Position numbers and translations under genes: made by a program
In this document: piece by piece, positions 7,936 through 15,406 of the stretch
Layout of the letters: the number at the start of each line of letters is the position of its first letter
How positions within the stretch are numbered: the first letter of the stretch is position 1
Source of the DNA: JBGPJM01 sp041485385
GTDB taxonomy: Bacteria; Planctomycetota; Phycisphaerae; Phycisphaerales; UBA1924
Reading direction: 5' to 3'
Assembly: GCA_041485385.1 (NCBI GenBank)
Contig: JBGPJM010000053.1
Location: 1-24,322, forward strand
Length of the DNA stretch: 24,322 bases
The notes under the pieces: model-generated
The model's database searches: none
The model's input: the letters and a program-made list of their open reading frames with translations, nothing else
Told to the model about the DNA's origin: nothing

Positions 7936-8787
7936 TCAGGCGGTCGCCGGCGGCGGCGGGGCGGGTCCAAGGACGCTCTGGGGCTTGTCGTGGACGTCGT
8001 AGAGCTTGGGCTGGAAGTTCTCGATGTCGGGGACATCCTCCTTGCCGGCATCGGAGGGGATGTTGAAGATCTGGCGGAAGGCCTTGATGGACGACTTGGT
8101 GTTCGGGCCCGTGATGCCGTCGACCGGGCCGCAGTTGAGGCACAGGTTGTTCAGGCGCGCCTGCACGCCGGAGATGCAGTTGCGGTCCGGGGCCTGTTCC
8201 TTGATCGGGTTGAGCTTGCCGATCTTGAGTTCCCACGTGACCGGGACGGGGCCGCGGACCGGCTGCGGCGCGGCGGGCGGGGCGGCGCCGGGGGCCGGCT
8301 GGGGGTTGTCCGTCGCCGGCGCGGGCACACGGACGGTGAGGGTGGCCGTGCGTCCGTAGCTGACGTCCCGGCGCGTAAAGTAGTTCGGGATCCTCTGCGA
8401 GATTTCGCCCTTGGCGTCGGTGGTGCCCTCGACGGTGTCGTTGGGAAGTCCGGATCCCGGGATCGTCAGCGCGAACTTGGCGTTGGGGATCGCCTCGAAG
8501 TTCTCCTTCAGGATCCTGACCCGGATCCACAGATCCTTCGTCGGGAGGACAAACGGGTTGTTCTTATCCACACCCCCCTTCTTGTCCGGCGGGGCGGCCG
8601 CCGGGATGCTGATCGTGTCGCTGCCGACGGGGCCGTGCGGATCCTTGAAGAGGCAGTTCGGATCGCCGCGGAGCGCGCGCAGCTGGTCGTTGGACGAGTC
8701 GAGCCATATCGAGTCCGAGTTGACCCGGTTGTTCTCGATGGCGATCTTGCTGATGTGGTCCTGATCGCGGCAGCGGTACTGCGGCAT
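7936..8787 (-). CDS. LysM-like / peptidoglycan-binding (PG_binding_1) domain protein of the VgrG module
   Basis: 283 residues. Residues 1-62 form a diverged LysM-type unit (YRCRDQDHISKIA, then a long segment with QLRALRGDPNCLFKDP, ending DTISIP). This arrangement is common in small proteins encoded beside vgrG. Residues ~85-155 look like a beta domain (WIRVRILKENFEAIPNAKF, DVSYGRTATLTVRVP). A Pro/Ala-rich linker (156-182) leads to a PG_binding_1-like helical domain at ~203-245 (CISGVQARLNNLCLN, GPVDGITGPNTK), then a Pro-rich tail. Such proteins are expected to bind cell wall or to adapt cargo to the spike; which one is not shown here. There is no signal peptide. The ATG at 8787 follows GAGGA by 8 bases, and the LysM motif begins at once. 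A TTG at 8802 is a poorer alternative. It sits 11 bases after the preceding stop. Confidence 0.85.
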   Translation of the reverse strand: MPQYRCRDQDHISKIAIENNRVNSDSIWLDSSNDQLRALRGDPNCLFKDPHGPVGSDTISIPAAAPPDKKGGVDKNNPFVLPTKDLWIRVRILKENFEAIPNAKFALTIPGSGLPNDTVEGTTDAKGEISQRIPNYFTRRDVSYGRTATLTVRVPAPATDNPQPAPGAAPPAAPQPVRGPVPVTWELKIGKLNPIKEQAPDRNCISGVQARLNNLCLNCGPVDGITGPNTKSSIKAFRQIFNIPSDAGKEDVPDIENFQPKLYDVHDKPQSVLGPAPPPPATA

Positions 8788-8795
8788 GTGGCTCG

Positions 8796-8800
8796 TCCTC
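8796..8800 (-). promoter_or_regulatory. Shine-Dalgarno GAGGA for the LysM/PG-binding gene
   Basis: GAGGA on the minus strand lies 8 bases before the ATG at 8787 and overlaps the end of the upstream gene. It favours this ATG over the in-frame TTG at 8802. Confidence 0.6.
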
Positions 8801-9200
8801 AACCCTGTGATTGCCAGTCATCCCCGTGCAACCTCGGAAAGTTGATCTCGCACTGCCCCCCGGTCGGGATGCCGTCCTCCCTCGCCTTGCCTTTGTCGTC
8901 GAGGTAGCCCGTGCGGATCGAGCCATCGGGGAGCTTGACGCGGTACTGCTCGTCCGGCATCGGATTTCCGGCGGAATCCTTCAACTCGATGCTGATCCAG
9001 TGCGTCTCCTGCTCGTCGGCCTCCTCCTCGGTGGTCTGCATCGCGCCGATGTCGGCCGGGCCGAGCTCGGTCTCCTCCGCCTGTCGCTGGCGGGCCGCGA
9101 CGTCCATCGCCTCGCCGGGTTCGGCGTCGGCCGCCTCCTCGGCGTCGACGGGGGCCTTGGGCTCCTTGAGCGTGCAGAATGTTCCGGACTTGGGGGTCAT
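8799..9200 (-). CDS. Small carboxypeptidase-regulatory-like (CarbD-type) protein encoded next to vgrG
   Basis: 133 residues. The first ~65 are acidic, Ala/Glu-rich and probably disordered (DAEEAADAEPGEAMD, TTEEEADEQE). The rest is one beta-sandwich-like unit, HWISIELKDSAGNPMPDEQ then YRVKLPDGSIRTGYLDDKG, ending CEINFPRL. This resembles the carboxypeptidase-regulatory-like domain often encoded immediately after vgrG in other T6SS loci. In such loci it is taken to be an adaptor or effector-associated piece; the role here is inferred. It has no signal peptide and no catalytic motif. It begins 20 bases after the vgrG stop and ends 11 bases before the LysM gene start, consistent with one transcript. 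The long in-frame extension upstream of 9200 runs antiphase through vgrG and is not coding. Confidence 0.85.
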   Translation of the reverse strand: MTPKSGTFCTLKEPKAPVDAEEAADAEPGEAMDVAARQRQAEETELGPADIGAMQTTEEEADEQETHWISIELKDSAGNPMPDEQYRVKLPDGSIRTGYLDDKGKAREDGIPTGGQCEINFPRLHGDDWQSQG

Positions 9201-9220
9201 TGCGTGGCCTGCTCGCCTTG

Positions 9221-11320
9221 TCAGTTGATCATGACCATGCCGCCCTTGAGGGTCAGCATGCCGTCGCCCTTCACAGTGGTTGTTGCGCCGGCGACGTCGG
9301 TGGTTGCGGGGGACTCGACCTTGAGGCCCGCCGTGCCCTTGGCGCCGAAGTTCATCGTGGCCTCCAGCGTGAAGTTCTTGAGGGTCTTCTGCGTGATGTC
9401 CTTCTTGGCGTCGACGACCACCTCGCCGTCGGTGCCGATCTTGATCCCGTCCTCCTGGATCGCGATGAACGACCCGCCGACCTTGATGGTGATGTTGGTC
9501 TCCGCCTCGATCACGATGTTCTTGGCCTTGAGGTAGAAGTCCTTGGTCACCTTCTCGGAGTGGTTGGCGGTGAACTCCTCGGCCACGTCTTCCTTGACCT
9601 TGAGCGAATAGGATTTGTCCACACGGAGAGCCTGGTCGCCGGCGACGGTGAGGCTGTGGTCCCCCCCGATGTCCTCGGACTGGTCGCGTTTGACGATCGA
9701 GTGGAGGTCCTGATCGATGTTGTGGTGCTCGTCCTTCTTCACGATCGAGTGGGAGTTGTTGAGGATAATCTCCAGCCGGTCGTTCTTCACGCGGAGGTGC
9801 ATGTCCTTTTCCGCGTATATGAACACCTGCTCCTCCCCCTTCTTGTCCTCGAATCGCAGCTCGTTGAAGCCGGCGCCGCCCTTGCTCGAGTTGGTCTTGA
9901 ACGTGGTCTGGGTCGCGGAATCGGGAAGGTCGCCCGGAGGCTGGTTGACCCCGTTGTAGACCCGCCCGGTGATGATCGGCAGGTCCGGGTCGCCCTCGAG
10001 GAACTCGACGATGACCTCCTGCCCGATGCGCGGCAGGTTGATGGCGCCCCATTTCTTCCCCGCCCAGGGCTGCGCCACGCGTATCCAGCACGAGCTGTGC
10101 TCGTCGGCCTTGCACTCGCGGTCCCAGTGGAACATGACCTTCACACGCCCGTGCTCATCGGTCCAGATCTCCTCGCCCGACTTCCCGCAGACGACGGCCG
10201 TCTGCGGCCCCGCGATGGTGGGCTTGGGCGTGATCCTCGCCGGGCGGAACTGCGTCGCGGCGTCGATGGCGGCGAACGTGCACGAGAAGGTCCCCCCTTC
10301 ATCGTCCGCGGCGTTCCCCCCGGACTCGAAGAGGTCGGACTCGGCACGGATCATCGTCGAGATGACCACCCAGTCCTTGTTCCAGTCGGTGCGGGGGTAG
10401 CCCGCGAGCTTGAACTTGCACCCGGTGAGCACGCCGCGCGAGTCGGTCTCGGCGTGGGCGACCTCGAAGTCGGTCTGGATCTCCTCCAGCCGGACGGTGG
10501 CGTAGCGGTTGCCGTCGTCGGCAGTGCCGAACTCGCCGGGGAAATCAAAGACCTCGAGGTTGGAGCCAGCGTAGCTGGTGGTCGCCTGCGACTTGGTCTC
10601 CAGGTTGGTCTTGGGCTTGATGAAGTCGTAGTCGGTGTGCACGTAGGCGCCGCTCTGGACCCTGGACTCGACGGAGAGGGCGGTGATGAACTCCCGGTCC
10701 ACGATCACCCGGTCGGGCTGGTGGTAGGCAATCTCATCGTACCCCTCGTTGACGACGTGCGACGAGGAGCTGTCCACGAGCACGAGCTTGTGCTTCTTCT
10801 CCTCGTGCGTGAAGTAGTAGTAGATGCCCTCCTGCTCCATCAGGCGGCTGATGAAGTTGAAGTCGGTCTCGCGGTACTGCACGCAGTACTCCCACTCGCC
10901 GTAGCTCCCCAGCTTGTCTTCGAAGTCGGAGAAGCCGTGGTCCCTGAAGACCTGCTTGATGATGTCGGGGACCGTCATCTCCTGGAAGATGCGGCAGTTG
11001 GCGGTGCGCGTGAGGAACCAGAGCCACGGGGAGAGCACCGCGCGGTACTGGGACAGGGCGCCCTCGGCGCTCTCCTGCACCCAGCGCGAGACATGCCCGT
11101 TGAAGTACCGGGTACCCCCGTTGGGCAGCTCGACCCGGACGGACATCCTCTGGCCCAGGACGTCCGTGGCCTTGATCGCCGCGTCTTCGCTCAACAGGTC
11201 GAGGTCGATGGTGAACGGACGCCCGAGCTGCTCGGAGACAGTCATCGTCTTCAGCAGCAGCTTGTCGTCGCCCAGCGGCGAGCCAACGGCCATCGAGCGG
11301 TGGGCTTGTGTTCGCGGCAT
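9221..11320 (-). CDS. vgrG: VgrG/TssI spike protein
   Basis: 699 residues. Residues ~15-370 form the gp27-like phage tail-hub part, with WFLTRTANCRIFQ at 101-113 and the conserved FNFISRLMEQEGIYYYF at ~154-170. Residues ~385-460 are the gp5-like OB fold, with EHGRVKVMFHWDRE, SSCWIRVAQPWAGKKWGAI, LPRIGQEVIVEFLEGDPD and GRVYNGVNQPP. Residues ~470-699 are the repetitive beta-helix needle (HSIVKKDEHHNID, HSIVKRDQSEDIGGDHS). VgrG trimerises at the front of the Hcp tube and is fired into target cells. There is no C-terminal enzymatic extension, so toxic cargo should be a separate protein. The start has AGGAG 9 bases upstream, just after a perfect hairpin. It ends MVMIN, sharing its last bases with the PAAR gene. 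It leads the cargo module. Confidence 0.97.
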   Translation of the reverse strand: MPRTQAHRSMAVGSPLGDDKLLLKTMTVSEQLGRPFTIDLDLLSEDAAIKATDVLGQRMSVRVELPNGGTRYFNGHVSRWVQESAEGALSQYRAVLSPWLWFLTRTANCRIFQEMTVPDIIKQVFRDHGFSDFEDKLGSYGEWEYCVQYRETDFNFISRLMEQEGIYYYFTHEEKKHKLVLVDSSSSHVVNEGYDEIAYHQPDRVIVDREFITALSVESRVQSGAYVHTDYDFIKPKTNLETKSQATTSYAGSNLEVFDFPGEFGTADDGNRYATVRLEEIQTDFEVAHAETDSRGVLTGCKFKLAGYPRTDWNKDWVVISTMIRAESDLFESGGNAADDEGGTFSCTFAAIDAATQFRPARITPKPTIAGPQTAVVCGKSGEEIWTDEHGRVKVMFHWDRECKADEHSSCWIRVAQPWAGKKWGAINLPRIGQEVIVEFLEGDPDLPIITGRVYNGVNQPPGDLPDSATQTTFKTNSSKGGAGFNELRFEDKKGEEQVFIYAEKDMHLRVKNDRLEIILNNSHSIVKKDEHHNIDQDLHSIVKRDQSEDIGGDHSLTVAGDQALRVDKSYSLKVKEDVAEEFTANHSEKVTKDFYLKAKNIVIEAETNITIKVGGSFIAIQEDGIKIGTDGEVVVDAKKDITQKTLKNFTLEATMNFGAKGTAGLKVESPATTDVAGATTTVKGDGMLTLKGGMVMIN

Positions 11321-11339
11321 CGGCGACCACTCCTGGTAT

Positions 11340-11362
11340 GCCGGGCGGTCTTACCGCCCGGC
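11340..11362 (-). other. Perfect 10-bp hairpin in the vgrG leader
   Basis: GCCGGGCGGT and ACCGCCCGGC are exact inverse complements separated by 3 bases. In the vgrG transcript the hairpin ends 5 bases before the AGGAG ribosome binding site. No U-run follows on either strand, so it is not a standard intrinsic terminator. It could limit access to the ribosome binding site, or protect or delimit the transcript. Confidence 0.7.
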
Positions 11363-11432
11363 TCCGCTCCCCACTCCCCGCCGCCCCCCACCGCCAGCCC
11401 CCCCGGGAGTCCATCCGCTCCGACTTCCCGTT

Positions 11433-11451
11433 CCCCCCCCCCAATATACCA
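11433..11451 (-). promoter_or_regulatory. Candidate extended -10 promoter with a G10 tract, upstream of vgrG
   Basis: On the minus strand TGG followed by TATATT forms an extended -10 (11443-11451). It is followed at once by ten G (11433-11442), where transcription would be expected to start. No good -35 is seen at 16-18 bp. It lies 17 bases past the clpV stop and about 115-120 bases before the vgrG ATG. The promoter is inferred from motif only. Confidence 0.4.
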
Positions 11452-11467
11452 CCGGCCGAACGGCGGA

Positions 11468-14233
11468 TTAATCAAACTCGTAGACGAAGTCGCTGTCCCT
11501 GCTGGTCACATGCACGCGGTTGACCTTCCGTCCCTCCAGGATGCGGTTGAGCAGTTCGGTCGAGACCGTCGGGAGAAGGGTGTGGGTGAGGATGGCGTCG
11601 ACCATTCGCCCGCCGCTCTCCCGCTCCGTGCAGCGGCTCAGGATAAGGTCCACCACCGACTCGTCGTAGGTGAACGGGATCCGCTGGTTCTGCTTGATCC
11701 GCTTCTCGATCCTCCCCAGTTGCAGGCGGATGATATTCCGGAGCATCGGGTCGCTGAGGGGGTAGAAGGGGATGACGACGATCCTCCCCAGCAGTGCTGC
11801 CGGGAACACTTTCAGCAGCGGCTCGCGCAGGGCCTTGGCGATCGCGTCGGCGTCCGGTATCAACTCCGGGTCCTTGCACATATTCATGATCAGGTCCGAG
11901 CCGGCGTTGGTCGTCAACAGGATGATCGTGTTCTTGAAGTTGATGTCGCGGCCTTCGGAGTCCTTCATGAAGCCCTTGTCGAAGACCTGGAAGAAGATCT
12001 CGTGGACGTCGGGGTGAGCCTTCTCCACCTCGTCCAGCAGGACAACGGAGTAGGGCCGGCGCCGTACGGCCTCGGTGAGCACGCCGCCCTCGCCGTAGCC
12101 GACATACCCGGGGGGCGAGCCCATGAGCGTCGCCACCTTGTGGGCCTCCTGGAACTCGGACATGTTGATCGTGATGATGTTGTGCTCGCCGCCGTAGAGC
12201 GTCTCCGCCAGGGCCAGGGCCGTCTCGGTCTTCCCTGTTCCGCTCGTGCCGGCGAGCATGAACACGCCGATGGGTTTGCCGGGGTTGTCCAGCCCCGCGC
12301 GGCTGGTGCGGATGCGCTTGGCGATGGCGTCCAGGGCGTGACGCTGGCCGATGATCCGCTTCTCCAGCGTGTCGGCAAGCTTGAGGACCGACTCGACCTC
12401 GTTCTTGACCATGCGCCCGACCGGGATCCCCGTCCAATCGGCGACGACCGAGGCGACCGCGTTGGCATCCATGCTCGGGAGGATGAGAGGACGGTCGCCC
12501 TGGAGTTCAGCCAGCTTGGTCTGCAGCCCCTTGAGCTCGCTCATGAGCGCGGCTCGCTCGGATTCGGAGAGCTCGGGGGCCTTGGCGGACGGCGCGGGTT
12601 TGGCGTCCTTGCCCGCGTCCTGGCCCCCCGGGGCCTTGACGCCCGCCTCCAGCTTGCTGCCGGTTCCCTCCACCTTCTCGCCGCCACCCCGGAGCTTGGC
12701 GCGGATCTCGAGGATCTTGTTAACCAGCTCCTTCTCGGCGTTCCAGTGGGACTCGAGGTCCTTCAGGCGGCCACGCTCGACCTCCAGCCTCGAGACCGTG
12801 TCCTTGCGGCGCTCGGTGTGCTCGACGCCCACGGCGGACTCGCGGTCGATGATCTCCAGCTCGGTTTCAAGGCCCTGGATCCTGCGGCGGCAGTCGTCGA
12901 CCTCGGCGGGGACGGCGTGCTGGCCGATGGCGACGCGGGCGCAGGCCGTGTCGATGAGGCTGACGGCCTGGTCGGGGAGCTGGCGCGCGGGGATGTAGCG
13001 GTGCGAAAGCCGGACGGCGGCCTCGAGGCCCTCGTCGAGCACCTGCACGCGGTGGTGCTTCTCCAGCGTGCTGGCCATGCCGCGCATCATGAGCAGGGCC
13101 TTGGCCTCCGAGGGCTCGTCCACCTTGATGACCTGGAACCTGCGGGTGAGGGCGGGGTCTTTCTCGAAATACTTGCGGTACTCGGCGGCGGTGGTGGCCG
13201 CGATGGTCCGAAGGGTGCCGCGGGCGAGCGCCGGCTTGAGGAGATTCGCCGCGTCGTTCTGACCGGCCGCGCCGCCGGCGCCGATGAGCTGGTGGGCCTC
13301 GTCGATGAAGAGGATGATCGGCTTGGGGGACTGCTGGACCTCCTCGATGACCTTGCGGAGACGCTCCTCGAACTCCCCCTTCATGCTGGCGCCGGCCTGG
13401 AGCAGGCCGAGGTCCAGTGTTCGGAGGGCCACGTCCTTCATGCTCGGCGGAACGTCGCCGGCGATCAACCGGAGGGCGAATCCCTCGACGACCGCGGTCT
13501 TCCCCACGCCGGCCTCGCCGGTGAGGATCGGGTTGTTCTGACGCCTGCGCATGAGGACGTCCACAACCTGGCGGATCTCCTCATCGCGGCCGACGATGGG
13601 ATCGATCTCGCCCTTGCGGGCCTTCTCGGTGAGGTCGACGGTGAACCGGTTGAGGGCCTCCTGCTTGCCCATGGCGGCGGGGGCGATGGCGCCGGAGGCC
13701 TCACCGGGGGCCGCGCCGCCGCCGACGGTGGAGCCGTCCTTGGCGCCCAGCGCGTCCTCAGGGGAGCCGCCGACGATCGAGGCGAGGCTGTCACCCAGGT
13801 CCTCCGGCTTGACCTTCGAGAACTGGCCGGAGATCCCCAGGAGGATGCTCTTGAGGCCCGGGGTCTTGAGCATCGCGAGCACGAGGTGGCCGGTACGGAC
13901 CTGCGACTCGCCGTAGGCCAGCGAGGCGAAGACCCACGCCTCACGGACGGCCGAATCGATGTGCTCGGAGAGATCGGTGATCGAGCTTGCGCCGCGGGGG
14001 AGGCGGTCGAGGGCGGCGGTGAAATCGGCTGCGAGGCGGGCCGGGTCGAGCTGGTAGTGCCGGATGATCCGGTGCAGATCGGAGTCCTGCAGCTGCAGCA
14101 CCTGGTGCAGGACGTGGACGAGCTCGACGTACGGGTTGCCGCGGAGCTTGCAGAACACCGTCGCGGCCTCGACGCACTTGTAGCCGAGGCTGTTGAGCTT
14201 GCCAAAGACCTTGACACGGCTGATTTCGGACAT
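11468..14233 (-). CDS. clpV: T6SS AAA+ ATPase ClpV (TssH)
   Basis: 921 residues. The N-terminal Clp-type domain is ~1-160. The first AAA+ module has Walker A GEAGVGKT at 239-246 and Walker B ILFIDEAH with D311/E312. A coiled-coil middle region spans ~445-580. The second AAA+ module has Walker A GTSGTGKT at 662-669 and Walker B VVLLDEVEKAH with D734/E735; MGSPPGYVGYGEGG is its pore region. The length and two intact ATPase sites fit ClpV, which unfolds contracted TssB/TssC sheath in the cytoplasm for reuse. A Lys/Gly/Ala/Pro-rich insert at ~515-557 lies in the middle region, and a Gly/Ala linker at ~155-190 joins the N-domain. GGAG lies 6 bases before the start. The gap to tssG is 135 bases. 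ClpB is the alternative, but the T6SS context decides it. Confidence 0.96.
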   Translation of the reverse strand: MSEISRVKVFGKLNSLGYKCVEAATVFCKLRGNPYVELVHVLHQVLQLQDSDLHRIIRHYQLDPARLAADFTAALDRLPRGASSITDLSEHIDSAVREAWVFASLAYGESQVRTGHLVLAMLKTPGLKSILLGISGQFSKVKPEDLGDSLASIVGGSPEDALGAKDGSTVGGGAAPGEASGAIAPAAMGKQEALNRFTVDLTEKARKGEIDPIVGRDEEIRQVVDVLMRRRQNNPILTGEAGVGKTAVVEGFALRLIAGDVPPSMKDVALRTLDLGLLQAGASMKGEFEERLRKVIEEVQQSPKPIILFIDEAHQLIGAGGAAGQNDAANLLKPALARGTLRTIAATTAAEYRKYFEKDPALTRRFQVIKVDEPSEAKALLMMRGMASTLEKHHRVQVLDEGLEAAVRLSHRYIPARQLPDQAVSLIDTACARVAIGQHAVPAEVDDCRRRIQGLETELEIIDRESAVGVEHTERRKDTVSRLEVERGRLKDLESHWNAEKELVNKILEIRAKLRGGGEKVEGTGSKLEAGVKAPGGQDAGKDAKPAPSAKAPELSESERAALMSELKGLQTKLAELQGDRPLILPSMDANAVASVVADWTGIPVGRMVKNEVESVLKLADTLEKRIIGQRHALDAIAKRIRTSRAGLDNPGKPIGVFMLAGTSGTGKTETALALAETLYGGEHNIITINMSEFQEAHKVATLMGSPPGYVGYGEGGVLTEAVRRRPYSVVLLDEVEKAHPDVHEIFFQVFDKGFMKDSEGRDINFKNTIILLTTNAGSDLIMNMCKDPELIPDADAIAKALREPLLKVFPAALLGRIVVIPFYPLSDPMLRNIIRLQLGRIEKRIKQNQRIPFTYDESVVDLILSRCTERESGGRMVDAILTHTLLPTVSTELLNRILEGRKVNRVHVTSRDSDFVYEFD

Positions 14234-14368
14234 GATCCGCTCCGTCGCTGCGGGGAAAAGATTCGCCTCACGGACACCGAATGCACGGGCGCATACGGCC
14301 GGGCGGGCACGCCAGAATACTCGAAACCCCCTTGGTTCGCAGGCACTTGCGCGGCCGGGACCCCGCGG

Positions 14369-15406
14369 TCAGGCCGCCCGGGGGGAAAGGACCAGGTCGT
14401 CTGCGTCGCGGACGAACGGACGGGTCTTCAGCCAGGTGGACCACCCGAGCTTGCCGGCCCGGCCGAGACAGATCTGCGGGACCTCCTCCTTCGTGAGAAT
14501 CAGCTGGAGGTCCCACGCGAGCTCCAGCCCGATGTAGCTCCGCACCCATGCCGACAGGCGCTTGAGGCTCGCCCCGCCGGGGAGCATCCGCTGGTAGTCG
14601 CGCAGCGGCATGGAACCCAGCTTGATCCTGAACTTCTGCTGACACTCCCACATGCGGGAGCCCACGATCACGGTCTGGCCCAGGAGGCCGGTCCGGCGCG
14701 ACCGCCCGAGCTTGCACAGGCAGTCGGGCGGCAGGTCCATCCACTGGCCGACGAACTGATCGATGCGGCAGCGGATGCCGAAATAATCCTCCAAGAGGTC
14801 GCCGAGGCCCTCGGCGTGCCGGGTCTGGCAGACCAGGCGCGAGGAGTAAAAGAGCCTGGCGATGTCGGGGACCTCGTCCCGGCCCAGCAGGGTCTCCTGC
14901 CCCATCCCGAACAGGCTGGCGGTGTAGACGCTGAACCGGTCGCCGCCGCCCGCGCCGGTCGCGGCGCCCCGCTCGAAGTTCACGGACTTGTTGCAAGAGG
15001 CCCAGGCCCGGTAGAACAGCGACACCGCGCGGTGGTTGAAGATGTCGAAGAATCTGGCGATCGTGGGGTCGGCGTAGTTGCGTTCACGGTCGCGGGCGTA
15101 CTCGGTGATGTGGTGCGGGAGGGGGCCGTTGGCGCCCAAGAGACCCAGGAACGCCACGAACAGCCGCGCCGGCGCGTCGGCCGTCGCGGGTTTGAAACCG
15201 GAGATCGACGAGGGGGGGAAGGCCAGCGACGGCTCCTGCCCGAAGCGCACAGCGTCCTCGGCCAGGCGCTGGGAGAACCCGATGCGCGGCAGGTCCGGGC
15301 GGGCGCACTCGAGCAGACGCAGCGCCTGGTAGAAGTCGAAGCTGTATGGAAACTCCTGCAGACGCGACATCAGATGATGTGCCGCAGGCCGATCCTCGCC
15401 GGCCAT
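14369..15406 (-). CDS. tssG: T6SS baseplate protein TssG
   Basis: 345 residues from the ATG at 15406. The N-terminus MAGEDRPAAHHLMSRLQEF followed by YSFDFYQALRLLECA is the usual TssG/ImpH opening, so this start is preferred over the ATG at 15370, which sits in a TGATG overlap with the tssF stop. GGGGAG lies 8 bases before 15406. The rest fits TssG, for example HHITEYARDRERN at ~85-97 and a late FRIKLGSMPLRDYQRMLPG motif. TssG joins TssE, TssF and TssK in the cytoplasmic baseplate wedge. The gene overlaps tssF by 37 bases, suggesting coupled translation for a fixed stoichiometry. No membrane segment is seen. Confidence 0.93.
   Translation of the reverse strand: MAGEDRPAAHHLMSRLQEFPYSFDFYQALRLLECARPDLPRIGFSQRLAEDAVRFGQEPSLAFPPSSISGFKPATADAPARLFVAFLGLLGANGPLPHHITEYARDRERNYADPTIARFFDIFNHRAVSLFYRAWASCNKSVNFERGAATGAGGGDRFSVYTASLFGMGQETLLGRDEVPDIARLFYSSRLVCQTRHAEGLGDLLEDYFGIRCRIDQFVGQWMDLPPDCLCKLGRSRRTGLLGQTVIVGSRMWECQQKFRIKLGSMPLRDYQRMLPGGASLKRLSAWVRSYIGLELAWDLQLILTKEEVPQICLGRAGKLGWSTWLKTRPFVRDADDLVLSPRAA

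Noticed and set aside
5338..8907. A 1189-residue open frame on the + strand
   Set aside because: It is opposite the peptidase and LysM genes; its composition is that of a GC-rich antisense shadow, with no recognisable motif.
14234..14368. Possible promoter (TATTCT) in the gap between tssG and clpV
   Set aside because: Only a partial -10 match and no -35 at a suitable distance; not enough to call.
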